From positions 620,001 through 684,000 of the forward strand of contig MOWL01000067.1 in NCBI GenBank assembly GCA_002110485.1: 64,000 nt of DNA. Reading direction: 5' to 3'. The translations under genes were made by a program, and so were the position numbers. This document shows positions 22,455 to 35,049 of the stretch, one piece after another; the stretch's first letter is position 1, and each line of letters starts with the position of its first letter. This stretch comes from Emergomyces orientalis (lineage: Eukaryota > Ascomycota > Eurotiomycetes > Onygenales > Ajellomycetaceae). The notes under the pieces were generated by a model. That model saw only the letters and a program-made list of their open reading frames with translations. It was not told where the DNA came from and did not search any database.

Positions 22455-23431
22455 CTACCCAGTTTCCTGATCAGCCTCCTTGGCCAAACCATGCTCCCGC
22501 AGCAAAGCATCGATCTCATCAGCACCCCATAGGTGGTGATATATTTGCCCTTCTTTGGTCTTTCCTACCGTTGCAAATTCGACTAGGAATAGCGAAAAAC
22601 AGCAGTTAGCATAACTCAAAAGCCAAACGCAAAAAAAAAGAAAACGGCAATATGCAGAAAAAAAAACTCACTCTTCTCACTGCTCAGCTTCGTCGAATCC
22701 ATGGTCTTGCTCAGCACCTTCACCGCCATACCACAAGCCTCCTTCAAATCGCAATCTTCTTTATAGTCCTGCTTCAATAGACTCTGAGCGCTGGCGTTGT
22801 TTGCACCCACACTAGTCGCCTTCCATCCACCGTAGTTTCCACTGGGGTTACTCTGGTACAATTGGAACTGTCGGAGGGGGTCGTAGCCGGCATATATGAA
22901 TGAAACGCCAAACGGTCGTAGACCACCGTGCTGTGTATAGCCCTGTTTCAAATCACAGAGGCGACGAACGAGCTGTTCACAGGGGATCTCCTCGTTGTAC
23001 GTGAGGAGGTAACGTTGGGCGGCTTGGCGGGCGTAGTTGATGAGGATGTTGGCATCTGCTGTCATTCCAGCCACAGCGCATATCATGTTACTGCGAAAGA
23101 TTATCTCAGTCAGTTTTCTCTGCTATATAGTGGTGGATGTAGGAAATTTTTCAACCATACTCGTTCAGTATATAGAGTTTCTCCGCAGATGTGTCTTGTT
23201 CCAGTAGTTTGCTCGTCACTTTCCTCTCTGCGGCCAGAACGATTCCATCCTGTGCTAGTATTCCGAGAGCTGTTCCGGCATGCGAAATGGCTTCTAGGGC
23301 GTATTCGACCTGGTAAAGACGGCCTTCGGGGGAGAAGATCGTAGTCTACAAGTTGACAGAGTGGGTCAGTAACTGATCAATGAAGATACTAAGGGCAGAA
23401 CACATACCCTGGAATCATATCTTCTGGACAT
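22455..23431 (-). CDS. PRE9: 20S proteasome subunit alpha type 4 (alpha3, Pre9)
   Basis: There are four exons: 23,431-23,408, 23,345-23,161, 23,090-22,672 and 22,582-22,455. The introns are GT..AG and the joined frame is 251 residues ending TAG. The N-terminus MSRRYDSRTT plus SPEGRLYQVEYALEAI is the proteasome alpha-subunit signature. GILAQDGIVLAAERK, the MICAVAGMTADANIL block, GGLRPFGVSFIYAGYD and the C-terminal EFATV segment place it in the PSMA4/alpha3 group rather than another alpha subunit. The protein sits in the outer ring of the 20S core in nucleus and cytoplasm; alpha3 helps gate the entry pore. Length and intron positions look normal, with no sign of damage. It is divergent from the Urn1-like gene, with 330 bp between the starts. 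Confidence 0.93.
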
Positions 23432-23761
23432 CTTTGCTGAATTCTATATGCCAGTTTGGAAGGTAGATGTATAATTAATTAAAAACAGCGTGGTTGGTCG
23501 TGGGGTAAGTTGTCTGTTTGTTGTATGTAGATATGTTGGATGAAGCTTGGGTGTCGTTGCTTTGGGTGAGCTTCCTCCAGGCAAACTCGCTTCACGCGTC
23601 CAACGCCAACAAAAGCTTGGACCCATCCAGCTCGCCCAGCATCGATATCATTTTCGCAGCTCACCCCAACAACCACTTATATTTAAATGAATGCACAGCG
23701 CTCTTAAAATATAACGACTCTTATGATAAGCGACCTGGAGAATTGAGCACTGGCGGCTGAG
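23432..23761. promoter_or_regulatory. Divergent promoter region between PRE9 and the URN1-like gene
   Basis: 330 bp separate the two start codons. Two AAGCTTGG octamers (near 23,543 and 23,613) and a TATATTTAAA (23,678-23,687) are visible. No transcription-factor site can be assigned with confidence. Confidence 0.4.
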
Positions 23762-25553
23762 ATGCTCAAATCTACCTATTCCACTTTAAATCCACTCCCG
23801 CCTGGCTGGACTGAGCACAAAGCTCCATCAGGTACCCTTCCCACAGCTTTGGCGCACATCCTTTGCTATTTATACAGTACTAATTGTCCAAAAAAAAGGC
23901 CATCCCTATTACTACAATGCGGAAACAAAACAGTCGACATATAAGAGACCTTCTGCGCTTCCCCCAGACTCTCACCTTACGGGAGCACTCCCAACTCGAC
24001 CCCCTTTTGGTTTCCCAGCGGCTTTTTCCGGTAGCCTAGCCCCAGGCTTCGCGCATCAGTCGCGACATGGATCTCCGCCGTTCAACATAGCAGATAGCTT
24101 CGATAAATTCCGCAGAGATAACACCGGCGAGAGGCGGCGCTACGATAGACGACCTCGCCACCCAGAGGATCGGCCAAAATCTAAGCATGCGATCCCCGGT
24201 TGCGACCCATGGGTTCTCGTGAAAACAAAACTAGGTCGTCGATTTGTCCATAATCCGGATACTAACGAGAGCTTCTGGAAATTCCCAGCTGATGTTTTGA
24301 AAGGAGTGGTCGAATATGATCGTCTTGAACGAGAAAAAAAAGAACGGAGAGAGCGGGGTGAATTAAATGGGGAGGCGCAACCAGATGCAGGGGAGCCCAA
24401 AGGTGTGCCACCTGAACGGGAACGGTCAGTATCCAGTGGGAATGAACCCGGAGAGAGGAGGGAGGAAGAAGACAGCGATGAATATGAGGATGTTGAGGTA
24501 ACGGATGATGAAGGCGAGGAAGAGGATTTACCCTCCAAAAAGGCAAGAACCCATGAAGAAGCTGACCGAGCCGATCACATCGAATTTAATGAAGATGATA
24601 TTGAGTACCAGCTCGCAGCTATGGGCGAGGATTACGGGCTGGACCCTGGGGAGTACGGAGAGCCAGGAGAAGAGGGGTGGGAGGAAGGCGCGGAAGGTCT
24701 GCCACTTACGGAAGAGGACTCCACGGCGCTGTTTCGCGACTTACTTGATGATTTCCGGATAAACCCTTACACTCCATGGGAGAAGTTAATTGAAGAGGGT
24801 AAAATCGTTGACGATGCCAGGTACACGATACTGCCCAACATGAAATCGCGCCGTGAGGCCTGGTCCGACTGGAGCCGCGATCGGATGCAAGAGCTGAAGG
24901 ACCAAAGGGAAAAGGAAGAAAAGAAAGATCCCCGAATCCGCTACCTTGCATTCCTACAGGAACATGCCACACCGAAACTATACTGGCCAGAATTCAAGCG
25001 TAAATATAGAAAGGAGCCAGAGATGAAGGATAGCCATCTATCAGATAAAGACAGGGAAAAATTTTACCGGGACCATATACCACGCCTTAAGCTGCCTGAG
25101 AGTACTCGAAAATCAGACCTTTCCGCGCTTCTCAAGTCCACGCCACTCCACACGCTTAACAGATCCTCGACGCCAGACGCTCTTCCCGCCAGTATCCTCA
25201 CCGACCTGCGGTACATCTCATTACCACCCAAGGTTCGCGACCCACTGATTGAGGCATATATATCAACTTTACCCCCAGCGCCTGAACCGCAAGGTATCTC
25301 TGCTGAGGAGCAAATGGAACGAGATAAACGACGAGCTGAACGGGAGAAGCGGGAGAAAGCTCTTGCTGAACGGGAGCTGCGGGTGCAGGAGCAGAAGCGG
25401 AAGCAAAGGGGCGCTCTGATGCATGTAAGGGACATGCTACGGCAGGGAGAAGCGGAGCTTGAAATGGCGATGAGGGTTGGCAAGGAGGGATTGAAAAGCC
25501 ATATGGAGCCAGAGATGGAAGCTGGCGATCAATCTGAGGCTAGCGAGGGGTAG
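23762..25553 (+). CDS. WW-FF domain pre-mRNA splicing factor (Urn1/Dre4-like)
   Basis: There are two exons (23,762-23,831 and 23,899-25,553; 67 nt intron) giving 574 residues. The first WW domain is at residues ~12-40 (PLPPGWTEHKAPSG, split by the intron, then HPYYYNAETKQSTYKRP). A second WW-like repeat is at ~115-140 (PWVLVKTKLGRRFVHN then FWKFP). An acidic linker is followed by an FF domain near residues 255-315 (LFRDLLDDFRINPYTPWEKL) and a second diverged FF region. The C-terminal third is a long charged helix. WW plus FF proteins of this type (S. cerevisiae Urn1, S. pombe Dre4, related to Prp40 and CA150) associate with the spliceosome in the nucleus. The start is the first ATG that keeps the WW domain in frame. 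Confidence 0.85.
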
Positions 25554-25766
25554 ACAACGCCTCAGGCGTATATACATTCACGCTTTTTAATAGATGTGAA
25601 TCAAATGTGCCGTTGATCATGTCGCCAGCACCACTCCCCAGACAGACTGAAAAGTAATTTATAAAAAAAAGGGTATCATCAACAGGTATATATACTACAT
25701 GTATTGGAAGTTCAATGTTCAGATAAGACATCATATTCAATGTGTCATTTCCAATTGAACTTCCGT

Positions 25767-26570
25767 CTACCTAAATCTCCAATTGTCCCAGCCCTCATCC
25801 TCCTCTTCATCTTCATCGTCATCTTCACCTTCACCCTCATCCCCCTCCCCCTCCCCCTCCCCTCCCCTTTCACCGTGCCCCATCCCTTCATTACCCACGC
25901 CTTCACCGTCGACAACCCCAGACCCCTCCCCTCCAAACCCTCTCCTTCGAATCTCATCCCTCATCTCCTTCAACCGCCTAACCCTCTCCTCAAGCTGATC
26001 CATCTCATCGAACTCCTCCTCCAACAACCTCGCCGCATCCTCCTTCTCAAACGACATCTCCTGCTCACGCATCCGCAGCTGCGCCTGCTTCTCCATCTTC
26101 TCGCGCTCCGCCAGCTCAGCTGCCGATAACGGAGCTGCGGAAATCGTGGGGCCAGTCATTAAAGCTGCGGGCGGTGCAGTGGGTATCATTTTTGTGGGTG
26201 CAGCGACTTCGCGCTCGAATAAGGCCCATTCATCTTCGTCGATGGGTTGTGATTGCGGTGGGGGATTGGGTGGCTGTGGTGGAGAGTGTTCTTGGTCCCC
26301 CTCTTCTTCTTCTTCTAGTCCAGTAGTTGTCGGTTCCGCTGGTACAGCAGCTTTATCACTTTCGTCATATTCCTCTGGTTGATCCCGCCGGCGCGGTTCT
26401 GCCTGCGCGATCTCCTCCTGTGTAGCCTTTGGCTTTTTGCGCACGTCATCCTGTTGTTGCTCCGATTCAAGCTTTCGTTTCTTAGTTGGTCTGGCTGTGG
26501 AAGGGTTGTTCGAATCGGTGGCTCGACGAGAAGCCAGCTCATTGCGGAGTAAGGCGCGGATGTCTGCCAT
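25767..26570 (-). CDS. CCDC16/ZNF830-like coiled-coil protein lacking the zinc finger
   Basis: This is a single frame of 267 residues. The start MADIRALLRNELASRR resembles the N-terminus of fungal CCDC16/ZNF830-type spliceosome-associated proteins, as do the central DEDEWALFEREVA motif and the coiled coil AARLLEEEFDEMDQLEERV. Those relatives usually have a C2H2 finger right after the N-terminal helix; here a Lys-rich nuclear-signal-like stretch (RPTKKRKLE) follows instead. The C-terminus is Gly/Glu/Asp-rich low-complexity sequence ending DNWRFR. The last DNA third is a purine-rich tract on the coding strand. It converges with the Urn1-like gene, with 213 bp between the stops. The function is inferred only from this resemblance. 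Confidence 0.65.
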   Translation of the reverse strand: MADIRALLRNELASRRATDSNNPSTARPTKKRKLESEQQQDDVRKKPKATQEEIAQAEPRRRDQPEEYDESDKAAVPAEPTTTGLEEEEEGDQEHSPPQPPNPPPQSQPIDEDEWALFEREVAAPTKMIPTAPPAALMTGPTISAAPLSAAELAEREKMEKQAQLRMREQEMSFEKEDAARLLEEEFDEMDQLEERVRRLKEMRDEIRRRGFGGEGSGVVDGEGVGNEGMGHGERGGEGEGEGDEGEGEDDDEDEEEDEGWDNWRFR

Positions 26571-27456
26571 GACGTGATGGCGCGTATCTTGGGATTGGAA
26601 GGTGCAATAAATATAATTCAGATATCAGAGATAAAAATTAGTATGTGAGGTCTGTAGTTCAGTTATAGAAAAGATGAATAATAAAAGCTTGCACAATGAA
26701 TATAAAAATCTAGAAGCCGCAATAGCTGCCCAGTACAAATGCAAGTTACCATAAATCAGCTCTCAGACGCTCAACTGATATTGAGCTCTAGTCCTAATTG
26801 GGCCTAGTACCAACGCCAAGCCTATGATTCATCAAATTTAGGTCACGTGCCTTTATCTTCCCTCTTTTAGTCTAGCGCCATCCCTCTTATGCCTTCTCCT
26901 CATCGCGACGACGCAATTCTAGAGCAAGTTTTCACAACATCCACACTTTGCACATCTCGGCCCCATCAGTCTAGTGCTCAGAGATATCACCAGTTACCGG
27001 ATAGAAGATTCTCAAGTGGATTGCTAGATTGGTTCTCCGTCACGCCCAACTCGGAATCTGAAATTGGCGAGAAAAGGTGAATTTCCCTAGCTTCCCCCCA
27101 GGTTTCCAGAGCAAGGAGGGTGTGCTGCATACACCACAACAACGCGTTGAAGAGCAGCTGGCTTTGGGAGGCAACACGGGCATCAACACACAATTTGCAC
27201 AACGGTTGGATGGAGGAGTAATTTCCGGGTTTGGCAGAGGCACACAAAACAAAACAAAGAAGGAGAAGAGTGGTTATTTCTCCGCACTTCAGTTATCTTG
27301 TGTATTACATACTAGTACCCGTCGATGCCGTAGAGGAAGAGGCAAGACTGGTATTCCATTGGCTTTGCAAGAATCAGGCAAAAACCCAACATTCTCAGCA
27401 ACTGTTCTATCTACTTGTAGTCTACTTTATATTTTGAGCGTGTCGCCTGTCGCACC
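26571..27456. promoter_or_regulatory. Divergent upstream region of the CCDC16-like gene and BYE1
   Basis: 886 bp separate the two starts. It holds only short frames. TATTTATTGCAC lies near 26,600 on the side of the minus-strand gene, and GGTCACGTGCC near 26,841. The proximal 300 bp are probably the 5' leader of BYE1. No RNA gene is recognised. Confidence 0.4.
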
Positions 27457-30289
27457 ATGGCCGGTAAGCCCATTTGTATCCCAGCTTTTTTTAAGTATTT
27501 GGTCCCTGCCAAATTCCGTTGGAATGTGTGGTGACAAATGCGCGTGCACAGCAGATAATGCTGCAGTATCTGGAACTCGATGCTAACTATGTTTCAATCA
27601 AACAGACGAACCACGGCGTTCAGGCAGAGCAACAAAAGGCCAGCATACCAAAAATAACGAGCCACCAGGTATGGCGCCCGCGAAACGAAAGGGAAAAACA
27701 CAGGGCAAGGCCCAGAAACAAACTTCCAACGAACCTACCCCTAACCCCAACGAAGAGGAAGACGAGATAATCCGTTGCATATGTGGTGAATACGAGGAGG
27801 AAGAAGATGTGGAACGCGATATGATATGTTGCGACAAGTGCTCTGCATGGCAACACAACGATTGTATGGGGCTCAATTTCCCCAAAAGCCAGGAACCCGC
27901 AGAATATTTTTGTGAACAATGCAAGCCGGAAAATCACAAGGAGCTTCTGGATAAGATGGCCCGTGGCGAAAAGCCCTGGGAAGAGGCCGCGAGACTGAGA
28001 GCCCTGGCTGCGGAGGAGAAAAAAGCGCGGCGGAAGAAAGGCGGCAAACGCGGCAGGAAGTCTGCCCGGCCTAGCGATATCAAGTCAGAAGTGGGCGAGG
28101 AGGGTGCGAAAAGTACCTCTGCGACCCCAGCGAAGGAAACCCCCATGCCTGCTCCGCCTAGTAGTGATAAAGTCAGCCCTGCGGTATCTGGAGCGGCGCT
28201 TCCTAGCCAAGGCCCTCCTAGCAGCCAAAAGCGCAAGTTCGATGAGCAGGAAATTAGCCAACGTGAACCGGTATGTGCTTCTTCCTATTATCCTCTAATA
28301 TACCAATAAGCTAATATTCTGCTTCAGGGACCGAAACAGAAACTCCAGCGATTGTCGACGGGTGGCCAAACTGGAGCCCCGGAGGTGAAGTCCCCGACTG
28401 TGCATCGGAAGCAAAGCGTGTCTAGTGTCCAATCTGCTCAGGAACAGAAAAATGGAAGGTCACCCACGGAGGGAGCAGGAGGCCCGTCAGACCTTCAGAG
28501 TCTGGCCAGGAGGAATGTGGCAAATGCGCTAGTCAAACTCTTCGTAGAACAGGCGGCGTCGGCCCAGCAACAAGGAGCCTATACAGTGCCAGCTGGGAAG
28601 ACGAAGGAAACTGTCGGGGAAAAACTGGGCCTCGCAATTGAACATTCCATGTATAAACATCTATGTGGAGGGACAGGAGAACCTAGTGAAGCCTATAAGC
28701 AACAGATGCGGACCATCCTATTCAATGTAAGGAAGAATACTTCGTTACGTGATAGTCTGCTTGTAGGAAGTATTTCTCCAGACACACTTGCCACAATGAG
28801 CACCCAAGACATGGCTAGCAAGGAGTTGCGGCAAAAGGATGATGAAATCAAACGAGAGGCTGAGCGGCAGCACATTATTATTCAAGAGCAAGGCCCCCGC
28901 ATCAGACGTACACATAAAGGGGAGGAGTTGATTGAAGACGATTCACAGCTTGCTTCAACCGAATCTATCTTCTCGGCTGCCCCAGCTCGCCGCGACACCC
29001 TGCATGACTCCGAGCCGCATTCCGCTACAAGCCCTACCAGGGCTCGACCAGCCAGCCCGAGCATAGCACATCAACCTGAGTTCAGGGAATACCGTGGCTC
29101 AATGGATCGTGCAGCGGGCGATCACCGTCCCCAATCCATTGATACTACTGATGGAGATCAACGACGCGCCTCGGGTTCAACCTTCAACATCCAAAACGTC
29201 TGGTCAAACGTCGAATCACCTGGGTCGGCGCCTCATGATAAGCCATTCCCCCCCACTGCGCCATCACATCGGGAATTACATCCGGGTCACAAAGTCCAAG
29301 CCGACGCAGAGATCGATCAGTTGCTCAAGGACGAAGATGTCGATTCCCCCCCCTACTCTCCAAAGGACTTCCATGGTGATGGTGAAATCTGGCGTGGAAA
29401 AGTATCCATGAGCCCCGTTGCTGACTTCTACGGTACGGCAAAACACGTCGCTGGAGCAGACCTCAGCGGAAGAATCCCTTGGGAACAATTAATCCCTCCG
29501 ACCTTGGTCATCGATGGCCGTATCGAAACGCAGCTGGCCACAAATTACCTGTGCGGTCTCCGGTTCAGTCAGACGACCGATGTATCTGTTAACGCAATTT
29601 TACCTCCAATTGCCCCGCACGACAACGCTGAATTTCAAAAGCTATTCGAATACTTCCTACAGCGCAAACGGTTCGGCGTTATCGGCAAACACCCCCTTCC
29701 CGCCGTCAAAGATACATACATCATCCCCATCGAAGCAGGCCACAGCAAGAAACCCGAATTCATCGAGCTACTGGAGAACAACGCCCTCGAAGACCCTACG
29801 CCAGAGCGGACTCTGCTCATCGTCTTCGTCGTAAAGACAAACAACCACTATAGCCCGCCCATAGGGCATCCGACACCGCAAGAACCTGCTTATACCTCCG
29901 CCAGTCCCTTGACCGCCACCCCGGGCTCTGCCCCCCACCAATCTCAATACACCCCCGCCCCGGCCACGTCGAGCGGTACGCCACCGGTTTTTCCCACTGC
30001 GGCGTCAGCATCACCCCCGGGCACGACAACAACAGACGGCCTCAACCAACACCACCCACAGCCACAGCCACAACCACAAAACCTCACCAGCAAATCTGCC
30101 GCGGTGCAAGTGCTCGGACCGTTGGCGACGTCGCCAGCGGTGGAGCAGCTATTGCAGCAGGCACCGAATTCAGACGTGGAGCAGCTCAAACTCATCGCCG
30201 GCATCCTAGCTCAGAACCCCGCTGCGGCGAATGATTATCAGTTACTAGTGACTAAGATTGTTGAGAATACGAATGGGAAGGCGCAATGA
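27457..30289 (+). CDS. BYE1: Transcription elongation regulator Bye1 (PHD - TFIIS M domain - SPOC)
   Basis: There are three exons: 27,457-27,463, 27,606-28,270 and 28,328-30,289, giving 877 residues and a TGA stop. The 7-nt first exon (ATGGCCG) joins to DEPRRSGR, giving a start that fits the family. The PHD finger lies at ~55-110 (CICGEYEEEEDVE, CCDKCSAWQHNDC, YFCEQC: Cys4-His-Cys3). The TFIIS-like central domain is at ~275-420 (RRNVANALVKLF to TMSTQDMASKELRQKD). The SPOC domain is at ~610-740 (IPWEQLIPPTLVIDGRI to LLIVFVVKTN). The C-terminus is Pro/Ala/Gln-rich. In yeast, Bye1 binds RNA polymerase II through the TFIIS-like domain and H3K4me3 through the PHD finger. It acts in the nucleus during early elongation. 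Confidence 0.93.
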
Positions 30290-31610
30290 AATTGTTTGTT
30301 GTTGATCGTCATATTCTCTCCCTTTTTTTATCCCTTCTTCTTTCTTTTTGCCAAGTTTTTCTCTCCTCTTGCTTGCTTGTTCCTTGGTTAAAATTCTGCA
30401 TTAAACGCAGTTTTCTTCAGATAATGGGTTTCTCTTTTCTAATAGTTGTACTTAACATGGATGGAAGGATTGCTTGCTTCATTTAAAAGGTTTTATTATT
30501 ATTATTGCTATTATTTCCAAGGGTAAAAATATGTGGTGCGGGATTTTATCTATTTCTTTTCCACTTCCTCTCATTGAGCTTGACCACACATCACTACATG
30601 TTGGTTGGTTTTCTTCACCTCAAACTCTCAACTTGTCATGCCTTGCTAGTAATTTCTTCTGATAACTTTTCTTCTACTTCTTTTCAACCCTTCTTCCTAC
30701 TCTTCATTTTTCAATTTTCCAATTTTTCTAGCTACCCTCTTCCATCCCGGTCAGCGTATTTCTTTCTTTTCCGGTACCTAGGAGTTAAAATGTCCGGTAG
30801 CTAGGCTCGTTCTACGCTTACATCTGTTTTTTCCCTCCCCTTTTATGTTCTGCCTACCCGCCACTCTATCAGTAATTGTTATTATGTACTCTGTTTCTCC
30901 CAGCACTGTTCACGCCGGGCGGTTCATGTCCGTGTTTGTTTCGTGTGTAAATAGTTAAACTCTGTATACTGTGTTTTCACCTCTTCTATGTGGGCATGTG
31001 CATTGAGGTACACACGAAACCCTTTTAACAATGGGTTTATTTTCTGTTGATTTCTAATGGCTGAAACTGTCCAGTTACACATTCTGTAAGGTAGCATATG
31101 GCAAAATGAATTTCAATGGAATTTGAAAAACGCCCTGAATATCACTATTTCCGTGACCTGAGTTGGTACTTGTCGACACTGGATTTCATATGTTTGTGAA
31201 AAACGAGGAATCATGCAACATACCTTTCCAATCACAAACCATATTAGGGTCAGATCGAGTAAAAATTTTCGCTATTTATTATATTTTAGGCTATACAATA
31301 CTATTTCCCGTGTCTCAAAGCTACAACATGAATGCGACTTGCCCACCCTGCTTATAGAATATGTGCTGGTGAGATAACGCAAAATCAACAGCGAATTAAA
31401 TACAGTCGTATAGCAATTACACGATATAAAATTTGGCGTCAAGTTTACCCGTATTTTGGACGTAGGCTTGTTTCGTATGGGGTTTAACAACAAAATATAT
31501 TAATTGGCGAAACCTTTGCCTAATTCCAAGCGCAACCATATAACGCCAGCGCTATGCAAATTCTCCCGCGCCTAAAATAAAAGGGATACAGATGTAGCAG
31601 TGGATTTTAC
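30290..31610. other. Intergenic region between BYE1 and LUC7 3' ends
   Basis: The two genes converge here. The BYE1 side is T-rich and pyrimidine-rich for about 700 bp, as expected of a long 3' UTR. Nothing else is recognised. Confidence 0.5.
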
Positions 31611-32705
31611 CTACCACCGTCCCCCATAACCTCCCCCTCCCCCTCCTCTACCCTTGTACCCTCTGTAACCACCTCCCCCACCACCTGTTCGATACGGGCC
31701 TCGGCCTCCACCAGCTCTAGATCCCCAGCCACCTTCATTATCATAATCACCACGGCCAGACGGTCCATCATCATGTCTGGAGGGTGGTGGGCCCTTCAAC
31801 TCCTTCTGCAAGACACCAAAAGTCTCGCGCATCTTCGCATAGCCTAGGTGCATTTTACCGAAGAAGTGATCCGCCAAACGACGGTCGTTATCTAGACGAC
31901 TAAGATATGCGCCGCATACATCGCAGACTTGTAACTTCTGATGGCCCGAAGGCCCAGAGGTGTCGGAGAGGGCTTTGAGTTCGCGTTCGCAGGCCTCCTT
32001 TTGGTGTTTTGCAGTGCGGACTTTGTGGAACTCGGTGAGGGCTGTGGAGACGGAGCCCATCTCGCTGAGGATGGAGACTTCGAGGAGGCCGTTGCTTATG
32101 GTTTTTGAGAGGTCGGATATTTGTTTCAGCTGCGTAAAAAGGTGTTAATTAGTTGGGGAATATGAGTGTAGGTGAGATATGATTATCAGGTCTCACGCGA
32201 GAGAGCAGGTTACAAGGGGAAAGAAAAAAGGATAATAGAAGTAGAACGACATACCAGGCTATTTGTTTGACGAATTTCATCCGGTGTCTTCTCTAATCGC
32301 CGCTGCGCCGAGTCAATCCTCCGGTTACAGTCGTCAATGTATTTCTGCATATCCCGAAGGTAGTCGTATTCGAACCCCCATTTTGACCTTTCATGCGCTG
32401 ACGCAGCTTCGTATTCTGCTTTCAGCCCTTCATTATGCACCTTTGGGCACGGGCCCAGATCTTGTTTGGTATTTGTGAAGAGGTCGTGGGGACATGTGCC
32501 GACGATATAGGAGCGGCACACTTTGGGGTCGGTAATTAGGAGTTGGGAATTGCGCGAACCACCCAAACCAACCATTTGCTCCGCTATATATATAAATTAG
32601 TTTGTCATTTTGATCTAAAAAATTATTGAATAGAAAGACGACGTGTACTAGTGAGAACATACCACCCATAAGCTGCTCGAGCAGCTTCCTCTGCTCCGCA
32701 GCCAT
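31611..32705 (-). CDS. LUC7: U1 snRNP-associated splicing factor Luc7
   Basis: There are three exons: 32,705-32,663, 32,583-32,255 and 32,129-31,611, giving 296 residues. The N-terminus MAAEQRKLLEQLMGAEQ is the LUC7 helix. The first zinc finger is CCCH type (KVCRSYIVGTCPHDLF, then DLGPCPKVHNE). A coiled helix (YDYLRDMQKYIDDCNRRID) leads to the second C2H2-type finger (LQVCDVCGAYL then ADHFFGKMHLGY). The C-terminus is an RGG/Gly-rich tail. Luc7 stabilises U1 snRNA pairing with 5' splice sites in the nucleus. Introns follow codon 14 and codon 124, and the joins restore the family sequence. It is divergent from GPI16. Confidence 0.93.
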
Positions 32706-33102
32706 GGTCAAAGAAGAATTGATATCTCTGCCGCAACAAGCCGGGCTGACGAATGGGCACACGGGAAGTGATCTGGGGTTGAATAGAAATGGTGTTGGTA
32801 TGTGATTGCCTGTAAGGATGACCAAGATAAACTATTCCTTGAGTTTAGCCCGCTGTGTTCATGATCTCAAGTCCAAACTTCTATCCTGTCGCCTATCGCG
32901 CCAAAGCAGTTTACATTAGCGCGCATTAGTAACCGTGCTCACGATCACATGATATCAAGAGACCCTTGGGCTCCGTGGCAGGAGACGACGTCCAGCCTTT
33001 ACATGTAGATAGATTTAAATATACTACTGTCTACACTTCGTTCTCTTCATTGAGTAGGGTACAATCGCAAACCGCGTTGTTGGTCTCTTGCAACATGACG
33101 GC
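32706..33102. promoter_or_regulatory. Divergent promoter region of LUC7 and GPI16
   Basis: 397 bp separate the starts. Visible motifs are GATCACATGATATC near 32,943 and TATTTAAAT-like AT runs near 33,013. None is assigned. Confidence 0.4.
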
Positions 33103-35049
33103 ATGATTTTCAATCCTCTCTTTTTCCTTTGCATCCTCCTTGCATCGCTGTCGCCAGCTGTTTCCACTGCAGCGGAGTATCATGAGCAGCTAGTCCTCCG
33201 CCCTCTACCTCCTTCCTCTCTCTTGGGATCGTTCAATTTTCGCAGCAATGCGTCGCTCGATGCTTTTGAGCGTCAGAATTTCCGATATTTCCCACGATCT
33301 TTAGGTCAAATTCTCCAGCACGCGAGCACAAAGGAGCTGCATTTGAGATTCACTACGGGTCGGTGGGATGCTGAGAGTTGGGGCGAGCGGCCGTGGCATG
33401 GCTTCAAAGAAGGCGGTACAGGCGTTGAATTGTGGGCATGGATAGATGCGGATACGGATGAAGCGTGAGTTTTTGGAAAGTTCGTCGCAAAGTCACCTGG
33501 GATAGAAACTCACAAATCGGTGATGTCAACAGCGCGTATTCCAAATGGACAACTCTTACCCAATCTTTGTCCGGTCTCTTCTGCGCATCGTTAAATTTCG
33601 TTGATTCCACTCGAACCACCCGACCTGTGGTTACGTTTGAGCCCATGGGAAACCATTCGTCGAGACCTCTGCATCTGCTACATGGGACGCTACCAGGCGA
33701 GGTAGTATGTACGGAGAACCTGACACCGTTCCTCAAACTGCTGCCCTGCAAAGGGAAAGCTGGAATTTCCAGTTTGTTCGATGGCCATAGACTGTTTGAT
33801 GCCTCATGGCAGAGCATGTCAATCGACGTTCGACCCACTTGTCCTGAGGATGCAGGCGGATGCCAGGTTGAGATAGAGCAGACAGTAGATATGGTCTTAG
33901 ATGTTGATCGAGCGAACAGGCCAAGAGGTGAGTGCTGCTTATTATGTTCTGCTCTGGCTCCTCCCCCGTTTCGTTCTAACTAAAAAATTTATAGATAATC
34001 CTATTCCGCGCCCTGTCCCCGCCGAAGAGCTAGTCTGCGATCAATCCAAACCATACAACTCCCATGATACATGTTACCCAGTGGGCAAAAGTGCAGATCA
34101 AGGCTGGCGTTTATCAGAAGTTTTTGGCCGTAACATCCCAGGCGGATGTCCTCTCACAGAGGAAGAGGAAAACCATAGAAAACACGTGTGTATCAAAGTC
34201 CCCAACGACCGGGACGTACTAGTCACTGCTGGCACAATCGAGAGGATGTCTCCCGACGGCCTTTCCCGTTGCTACTCCCTCCTTGACGACTTCCCTTTCG
34301 ACCTAGTTCTACCGCCTCAATCACAGCCTTCCGAAGTACCCCTGGAGCAGCCCGTCCTTCACGCAGAGAGGACGATAATCGGCCACGGCCAAGAAAGAGG
34401 CGGCATGCGATCAATCCTAACGAACCCGTCAATGACCAATGCGGTTGAATTCATCTACTTCGAGACTCTCCCATGGTTCATTCGACCATACATACACACC
34501 CTCAAAGCCAAAGTGACAAATCAAAACGGCACCGTCATTCCCATCCCAGCGTCCGATATCATCAAAGACGTCTTCTACCGCCCCGCCCTCGATAGAAAAC
34601 GCGGCACTCAGCTGGAACTCATCCTCTCAGTCCCCGCCGCATCCAATGTAACGTTGGTTTACGACTTCGAAAAGGCCATCCTCCGCTACACCGAGTACCC
34701 GCCCGATGCCAACCGGGGATTCAACGTCGCTCCGGCAGTCATCAGATTACTCGGCGACCGGAACGCGGCGGAGGTGCAGGGAATAACAAGCAAGCCACAG
34801 CCACCAATCTACCTACGCACAACAAGCCTACTATTACCACTCCCCACGCCGGATTTCAGTATGCCGTACAATGTGATTATTTTGACGAGTACGGTCATGG
34901 CGCTGGCGTTCGGTAGCATTTTTAACATTCTTGTTCGCCGCCTTGTTGCTGTCGAAGAGGCGCCGGAGAGTGGGATCAAGGCGAAAATTTTGGGCATGAT
35001 AGTTGCGGTGAAGGATAAATTGAGGGGAAAAGTGGTTAAGATGGAGTAG
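33103..35049 (+). CDS. GPI16: GPI transamidase subunit Gpi16/PIG-T
   Basis: There are three exons: 33,103-33,464, 33,533-33,927 and 33,995-35,049, giving 603 residues with a TAG stop. An N-terminal signal peptide (MIFNPLFFLCILLASLSPAVSTAA) is followed by EYHEQLVLRPLP. Family blocks include FPRSLGQIL, ELHLRFTTGRWD, LSGLFCASLNF, LMGNHSSRPLHLLHG-type sequence, ISSLFDGHRLFDASWQS, EVFGRNIPGGCPL and YFETLPWFIRPY. One membrane segment near the C-terminus (PYNVIILTSTVMALAFGS) is followed by a short basic cytosolic tail. The protein is part of the ER GPI-anchor transamidase, linked to the Gpi8 catalytic subunit. The ATG at 33,095 is out of frame, so 33,103 is the start. Confidence 0.92.

Noticed and set aside
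26889..27586. Plus-strand frames upstream of BYE1
   Set aside because: They overlap each other in different frames, contain the BYE1 start and first intron, and show no family similarity.
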